DNA from: an uncultured Nitrosomonas sp.
Lineage (GTDB): Bacteria; Pseudomonadota; Gammaproteobacteria; Burkholderiales; Nitrosomonadaceae
Direction of reading: 5' to 3'
Length of the DNA: 64,000 bases
Assembly (NCBI GenBank): GCA_949281375.1
Contig: CASDLT010000024.1
Location: 124,001-188,000 of the forward strand
How positions within the stretch are numbered: the stretch's first letter is position 1; the number at the start of each line of letters is the position of its first letter. The notes below the pieces were generated by a model. It had not been told where the DNA came from, made no database searches, and saw only the letters and a list, made by a program, of their open reading frames with translations. This document shows, piece after piece, positions 60,111 through 64,000 of this stretch. A program made the translations under genes and the position numbers.

Positions 60111-60372
60111 TTGGTGTCACACCCGATCGCCGATTCGATGCACCCTACGTAATGCAATCCGAAACATGACAATGATGCGTTTGGAAAATGGTGATCTTAA
60201 TCAGACAACGCCAGGCTCTTAAAACAAGTGTAATTTAAAAGCAGTGAACGAGTATGTTGATCCCGGTGTCAATTTCCTTTTACCCATAGCGGTAGTTTTC
60301 TGAATTTACGTTTAGTGATTGGTAAAGTTACTTCTTTTAATTAATCTTAATGACCGATCAGTGATGCCTATG

Positions 60373-61788
60373 CTACATCGCGCCGAACCGTTCCGGTGCA
60401 TATCGAGTCATATCTTGCTCCAATACTTTTAATTTTTCTCTCATCTGATTTCCAATAAACAACTGAGGTTCTGATGGAATGAGCTTCTCATACTGCTCAC
60501 GTTCGCCAATCATTTGCATAGCCTGAACAAAACTCTGAACGTACTGAAAAGGCTGATTGGTTAATGAATTACGCAACGCCTCACCAAAATAGGTATTTTC
60601 ATTTTCGATCGAGCAACCAAAAGAAGTTTTATGGGCCGCAGCAGCGGTAAAAATCAAACTATGCTCATTTTGAAGCGATTCAATAAAACCGCCGGAATAG
60701 CACGCCGAAATAACGATAATGCGCCAGCGTATACCTGCTTCATCAAGATAATTCTTGATATCCCGAGGACTTAAATCATTCAAACTCAACGGTTGCATTT
60801 GAACCTGCAGAGTGTGATCTGCGGATCCATGTCCTGTCAGGTACAAAAATACGATATCTTCATCCTGGTTTATTTTTTTACCGAGATGATGCAAGGAAAT
60901 TTTAAGATTATGCGATGAGGCCAGCGGAAGTTCATCGATTGTTTCAAGATTGTTAATAAGCTTCAGCGATCGGCCTGTCGCGCCTAATCGTGCATTCACC
61001 GCGTGATGCATATGCTCGATTTCTGTTCTGAAGACATTCTCGGCACTATCCGAACCGAATCCTATAAAAAATAGATCGGCGAGGCCATTTTCCCCTGGCC
61101 TTATACCATTCAGCGCATCATTTAAAAGGGCATATTGATTGTAATATATCTGCTCTTGATTAACCTCCGTAAAAACATCCTCCGTATAGGTCATCGTTTC
61201 CTGATTAAAACCATATCCTTCATACCAGAAACTCAATGGCCAATGAGTTAATAGATACGCAGCGATCATCCAGATAGCGGCTACTGCTGCGGCTTTGAAC
61301 TTAACTCGAAGTAATTGCAGAGCACTCCAAAAATAAACCAAGAAAATCCAGATCCCACCGACGAGATAACCCATCATCGACAATTCTTCCGGCAAAACAG
61401 GTAAAAAGATAGAAGAAACCAAATAGAAAAATGGTGAAACACAATAGACCAACAGCATGAATCTTAAGAGATCATTTTCGTCACGGGTCAACTTCGCAAC
61501 AATGAATCCCACAAACAATGCAATCAACAACTCCACGCCCAGATAACTCAAACCAAACCCGTCAAATATGGGCAGTGGCGTTAACAGATAGGAAACGATC
61601 AGTACAGTAAGACCATAAATACCCAGCAGCAACATCAACTGATCAACAGAAACAATCATCTGATCAACCGCGTTTGGACGTAACGCCATCAATCGCATGC
61701 CCGAGTAAAGATTGCGTATTAATGCCCGAAATTCACTGGATGGTGCAGATTGCCGCGATTCTTGACAGATGCTTGTAGATAAATCCAT
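60373..61788 (-). CDS. Membrane-anchored C13 (legumain/caspase-fold) peptidase
   Basis: A 471-residue protein with five to six N-terminal membrane helices (about 50-185) and a C-terminal domain (about 225-430) like peptidase family C13 of clan CD. The catalytic dyad is visible as His320 in FLYLTGHGSADHT and Cys363 in IIVISACYSGGFIESL, separated by the expected distance. Bacterial examples are little studied. The topology puts the peptidase in the periplasm or cytoplasm depending on helix number. The adjacent genes give no clue to a substrate. Confidence 0.78.
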   Translation of the reverse strand: MDLSTSICQESRQSAPSSEFRALIRNLYSGMRLMALRPNAVDQMIVSVDQLMLLLGIYGLTVLIVSYLLTPLPIFDGFGLSYLGVELLIALFVGFIVAKLTRDENDLLRFMLLVYCVSPFFYLVSSIFLPVLPEELSMMGYLVGGIWIFLVYFWSALQLLRVKFKAAAVAAIWMIAAYLLTHWPLSFWYEGYGFNQETMTYTEDVFTEVNQEQIYYNQYALLNDALNGIRPGENGLADLFFIGFGSDSAENVFRTEIEHMHHAVNARLGATGRSLKLINNLETIDELPLASSHNLKISLHHLGKKINQDEDIVFLYLTGHGSADHTLQVQMQPLSLNDLSPRDIKNYLDEAGIRWRIIVISACYSGGFIESLQNEHSLIFTAAAAHKTSFGCSIENENTYFGEALRNSLTNQPFQYVQSFVQAMQMIGEREQYEKLIPSEPQLFIGNQMREKLKVLEQDMTRYAPERFGAM

Positions 61789-62232
61789 TTTTTCTCCAGA
61801 TCAATCAGTGAATGAACGTCTTTTATGATCGGCACTAATTCTTAGTTATGAAGATAACGGCACTGACATTATTTATATTGCTCGATAAGTGAATCGATTC
61901 GACTCATTTTTGACGGCACACCACACCAAACATTTGCATTCATGCGAAACTCCCCTTCATTCTTAAGGCGAGACTTTATTCTTTATTAGTCCTCACTTAA
62001 TATTTTCGATAATTCAATGAGATAATCTTATCCTATTGACATTTAATATGCACTCTTTTTAAGGCTCTTCTAAAGTTTTTTAGTCTTTATTCGATACGGT
62101 ACACTTGTACCATTCGATGACGATGACGCAGCTATCCACTGTATTAACCTCAGCATCGAAAAATATTTGACTGAGCATGTTTTGAATTTCGACTTACCTA
62201 CAACATTATTGGCACATAGCGGAGAGCATGGC
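61789..62232. other. Divergent intergenic region before the CheV-like gene
   Basis: 444 bp without a gene. GGTACA-CT-TGTACC (62098-62111) is a perfect 14-bp dyad about 120 bp upstream of the CheV start, with flanking TCGA repeats. A TTGACA at 62036-62041 is followed by no good -10. Confidence 0.4.
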
Positions 62233-63183
62233 ATGGACACAGCACTGCATGAAATAGATGAACGGACTAACCTGACTGCGACCAACAAGTTCGAGCTATT
62301 GCTTTTTAAGTTGGGTGAAGCGTCTGGCACTCATCAGCGGGAATTATTTGGCATCAACGTTTTCAAAATACGAGAAATTCTAGTGATGCCAACCATCACT
62401 GCCATTGCAAATGCTCCTGAAAATGTAATGGGTGTAGCTAATATTCGTGGTCAAGTAATTACCGTCATCAACCTGCCTAAAGTAGTCGGTTGTTTCCCTA
62501 CCAAAGGATTGCCCATCCTCCTGGTTACAGAATATGCACGTTCAACACAGGCGTTTGCAGTCGAAGAAGTCAACGAGATCATACGCCTCGAATGGAGCCA
62601 GGTGATCGCTGCAGAAGGGAAAGGAGGCAATTTGGTAACGAGTATTGCCCGTATCGATGGCAATACGGAAGAATCCCGGTTGGCACAAGTGCTCGATGTC
62701 GAGCAAATTTTACGCGATGTATTGCCTACAACTGTCGAGACCATCACACCTGAGAAAGTCGGACCTAAAATAAAACTTCCGGCAGGAAAAATGATTCTGG
62801 CCGCAGATGATTCACCATTGGCGCGCAGCATGATCGAAAAGGAGCTGAAAACGCTGGGTGTGCCTTATGTAATGACACACACGGGATTGGAAGCATGGAA
62901 ACGAATTCAAGCGATATCCGATACCGCAGTAGCGGAAGGTAAAACATTGCACGACAAAATAGCACTCGTGCTAACCGACTTGGAAATGCCCGAGATGGAT
63001 GGATTCACGCTTACCCGCAATATCAAGAGCGATCAACGTTTTAAATCCGTACCCGTAGTCATACATTCTTCGCTGACAGGAGAAGCTAATGAAAATCACG
63101 TCAGATCGGTTGGCGCGGATGCTTTCATCGCGAAGTTTGAAGCCGGAGAACTTGCAGAAACCATCCGCAAGGCATTGGCATAG
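62233..63183 (+). CDS. cheV: CheV-like chemotaxis coupling protein (CheW + receiver)
   Basis: A 316-residue fusion of a CheW coupling domain (about 20-165; GINVFKIREIL, VMGVANIRGQVITVINL) and a CheY-like receiver (about 190-316; ILAADDSPLARS and VLTDLEMPEMDGF with the phospho-acceptor Asp near residue 260, HSS switch and a Lys in FIAKFE). CheV tunes coupling between receptors and CheA. The start at 62233 has GGAG upstream; the frame also opens with a TTG at 62167. No flagellar or other che gene is present here. Confidence 0.87.
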   Translation: MDTALHEIDERTNLTATNKFELLLFKLGEASGTHQRELFGINVFKIREILVMPTITAIANAPENVMGVANIRGQVITVINLPKVVGCFPTKGLPILLVTEYARSTQAFAVEEVNEIIRLEWSQVIAAEGKGGNLVTSIARIDGNTEESRLAQVLDVEQILRDVLPTTVETITPEKVGPKIKLPAGKMILAADDSPLARSMIEKELKTLGVPYVMTHTGLEAWKRIQAISDTAVAEGKTLHDKIALVLTDLEMPEMDGFTLTRNIKSDQRFKSVPVVIHSSLTGEANENHVRSVGADAFIAKFEAGELAETIRKALA

Positions 63184-63321
63184 CTAAAACATTGCTCCAG
63201 AATGATGGGATATGATGCTTAATCCATCCTTAGCTTTTTGAGTCCCATAATGAAACAGCGTCTCGGATGCGCACTCACTTTTGAGGGCCATTGATGGCTT
63301 CGCAGAACGCTTCTGTAAGCG

Positions 63322-63744
63322 CTACGATGACACGTTAATCAGTTCGAAATCGTGGGTTATTTTTGCAGTGCTCTTCAGCATAATCGATGCCGAGCAATAT
63401 TTCTCTGCCGATAAATCAATCGCGCGCTCAACATGCTGTGAATTCATATTTTTACCAGTGACAATGAAATGAAGATGAATATCGGTGAAAACCTTGGGAT
63501 CCTCGGAAGCCCGCTGCGCTTCAATTTCAACGACACAATCCTGAATATCATGCCGGCCTTTTTTCAGGATCATCACTACGTCAAATGCAGTACAGCCACC
63601 CAGCCCCATCAGTAACATCTCCATTGGGCGCGGCCCAGCATTCTGCCCGCCTGCTTCTGGCGCTCCATCCATTAATACCGAATGACCGCTGTCAGATTCA
63701 GCCAAAAAACTGACGTTCCCTTTCCATATTATCCGTGTTTTCAT
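63322..63744 (-). CDS. OsmC/Ohr family protein
   Basis: A 140-residue OsmC-family thiol peroxidase. The peroxidatic Cys51 (GLGGCTAFDV) and resolving Cys117 (EKYCSAS) are both present. The NAGPRPMEMLLMGLGGC N-terminal region groups it with the YhfA-like OsmC branch. It likely reduces organic or inorganic peroxides using a lipoyl or thioredoxin donor, but the substrate is not shown by sequence. Confidence 0.88.
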   Translation of the reverse strand: MKTRIIWKGNVSFLAESDSGHSVLMDGAPEAGGQNAGPRPMEMLLMGLGGCTAFDVVMILKKGRHDIQDCVVEIEAQRASEDPKVFTDIHLHFIVTGKNMNSQHVERAIDLSAEKYCSASIMLKSTAKITHDFELINVSS

Positions 63745-63794
63745 TTTATTCCTGAGAAACGTACCTGAACCGTGTTAATGATCGAAAGCAAATA

Positions 63795-63823
63795 AAAAGC
63801 CGACGTTACACACGTCGGCTTTT
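63795..63823. terminator. Intrinsic terminator of the cytochrome c gene
   Basis: AAAAGCCGACG (63795-63805), loop TTACACA, CGTCGGCTTTT (63813-63823), with TTTTTATTT following on the reverse strand. It lies 16 bp beyond the cytochrome c stop (reverse) and upstream of the OsmC start. Confidence 0.92.
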
Positions 63824-63839
63824 CCGAATTCAGAGTGAA

Positions 63840-64000
63840 TTACTTCAGCGTCAGAATAAAATCCGCCAACACTTTAGCATTTTCATCGCTAACAGTAGTA
63901 TTTGGTGGCATTGGAATCGGACCCCAAACATCTTTACTACCGTTTTTGATTTTGCCGGCTAAATATGTGGCAGCATCTGCTTGACCTGCGTATTTAGCTG
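63840..64000 (-). CDS. Class I cytochrome c (c-551/c-552 type), C-terminal part
   Basis: Only the last 52 codons are in the window; the start and CXXCH heme motif lie beyond the right edge. The peptide YAGQADAATYLAGKIKNGSKDVWGPIPMPPN contains the region of the axial Met (PMPPN) and ends in VLADFILTLK, the C-terminal helix of small soluble cytochromes c-551/c-552. In Nitrosomonas such proteins carry electrons from ammonia oxidation to terminal oxidases; this assignment is by similarity. Confidence 0.88.
   Translation of the reverse strand, partial: AKYAGQADAATYLAGKIKNGSKDVWGPIPMPPNTTVSDENAKVLADFILTLK

Overview
The window looks like chromosome of a betaproteobacterium, most likely a Nitrosomonas-type ammonia oxidiser (Nitrosomonadaceae). 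This is an inference from gene content and protein flavour: the dacC-dat-ybeD-lipB-lipA block, tig-clpP-clpX-lon, a CIRCE-controlled groESL, sdhCDA, a class I cytochrome c at the right edge, and a NAD-linked Hox hydrogenase. No amo, hao or rRNA gene is present to prove it. Base composition is moderate in GC, except for a clearly AT-rich stretch at about 16.3-20.9 kb.

Layout. 1-0.2 kb: start of ligA (reverse, runs off the left edge). 0.4-6.9 kb (forward): DUF2914 membrane protein, a Nudix hydrolase, D,D-carboxypeptidase, D-amino acid transaminase, YbeD, lipoate genes lipB and lipA, and an HDOD protein. 7-16.2 kb (reverse): the proteostasis block lon, clpX, clpP, tig, tRNA-Leu(UAG), a YciK-like SDR, groEL and groES with a sigma70 promoter and CIRCE operator. 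16.3-20.9 kb: an AT-rich accessory island with a decayed IS5-family element, about 1 kb of non-coding DNA holding a 34-bp perfect palindrome, a secreted glycosidase-like protein and a small secreted Cys-rich protein. 20.8-28.6 kb: NAD-reducing [NiFe] hydrogenase genes hoxFUYH, then (after an antisense DUF2905 gene) hoxW, hypA, hypB and a short hypF. hypC, hypD and hypE are not here. 28.6-36.9 kb: an Hsp33 whose zinc/redox site is altered, a response regulator with a membrane histidine kinase, comEC (reverse), a NarX/NarL-like pair and an SH3-domain protein. 37-41 kb (reverse): sdhC, sdhD and sdhA without sdhB, then DoxX and pirin genes with a divergent LysR regulator. 42-45 kb: an Abi-alpha-like protein, thiS, thiG, trmB. 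45-50 kb: an SLC13 transporter, a TauE/SafE permease, a DUF3617 protein and an O/P-type porin. 50-57.5 kb (reverse): a glycan cluster (GT-C membrane transferase, FAD oxidoreductase, GT2, polysaccharide deacetylase, wecB, flippase-like protein). 58-64 kb: a CysB-like LysR regulator divergent from a degenerate EAL protein, a membrane-bound C13 caspase-fold peptidase, a CheV-like protein, an OsmC protein and the 3' end of a cytochrome c gene.

How the parts fit. HoxFU would form the NADH-dehydrogenase half and HoxYH the [NiFe] half of a cytoplasmic H2:NAD+ oxidoreductase. HoxW trims HoxH, HypA/HypB insert nickel, and the short HypF contributes to the CN ligands, with HypCDE presumably supplied elsewhere. 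The 50-57.5 kb cluster resembles, in enzyme types, an ArnC-ArnD-ArnT or FlmF2-NaxD-FlmK route: a sugar is placed on undecaprenyl phosphate, deacetylated and transferred to an envelope acceptor. The most unusual single genes are the Hsp33 with a C-x-E/D-x2-C site, the SDR with Phe in place of the catalytic Tyr, the membrane C13 peptidase and the degenerate EAL protein.
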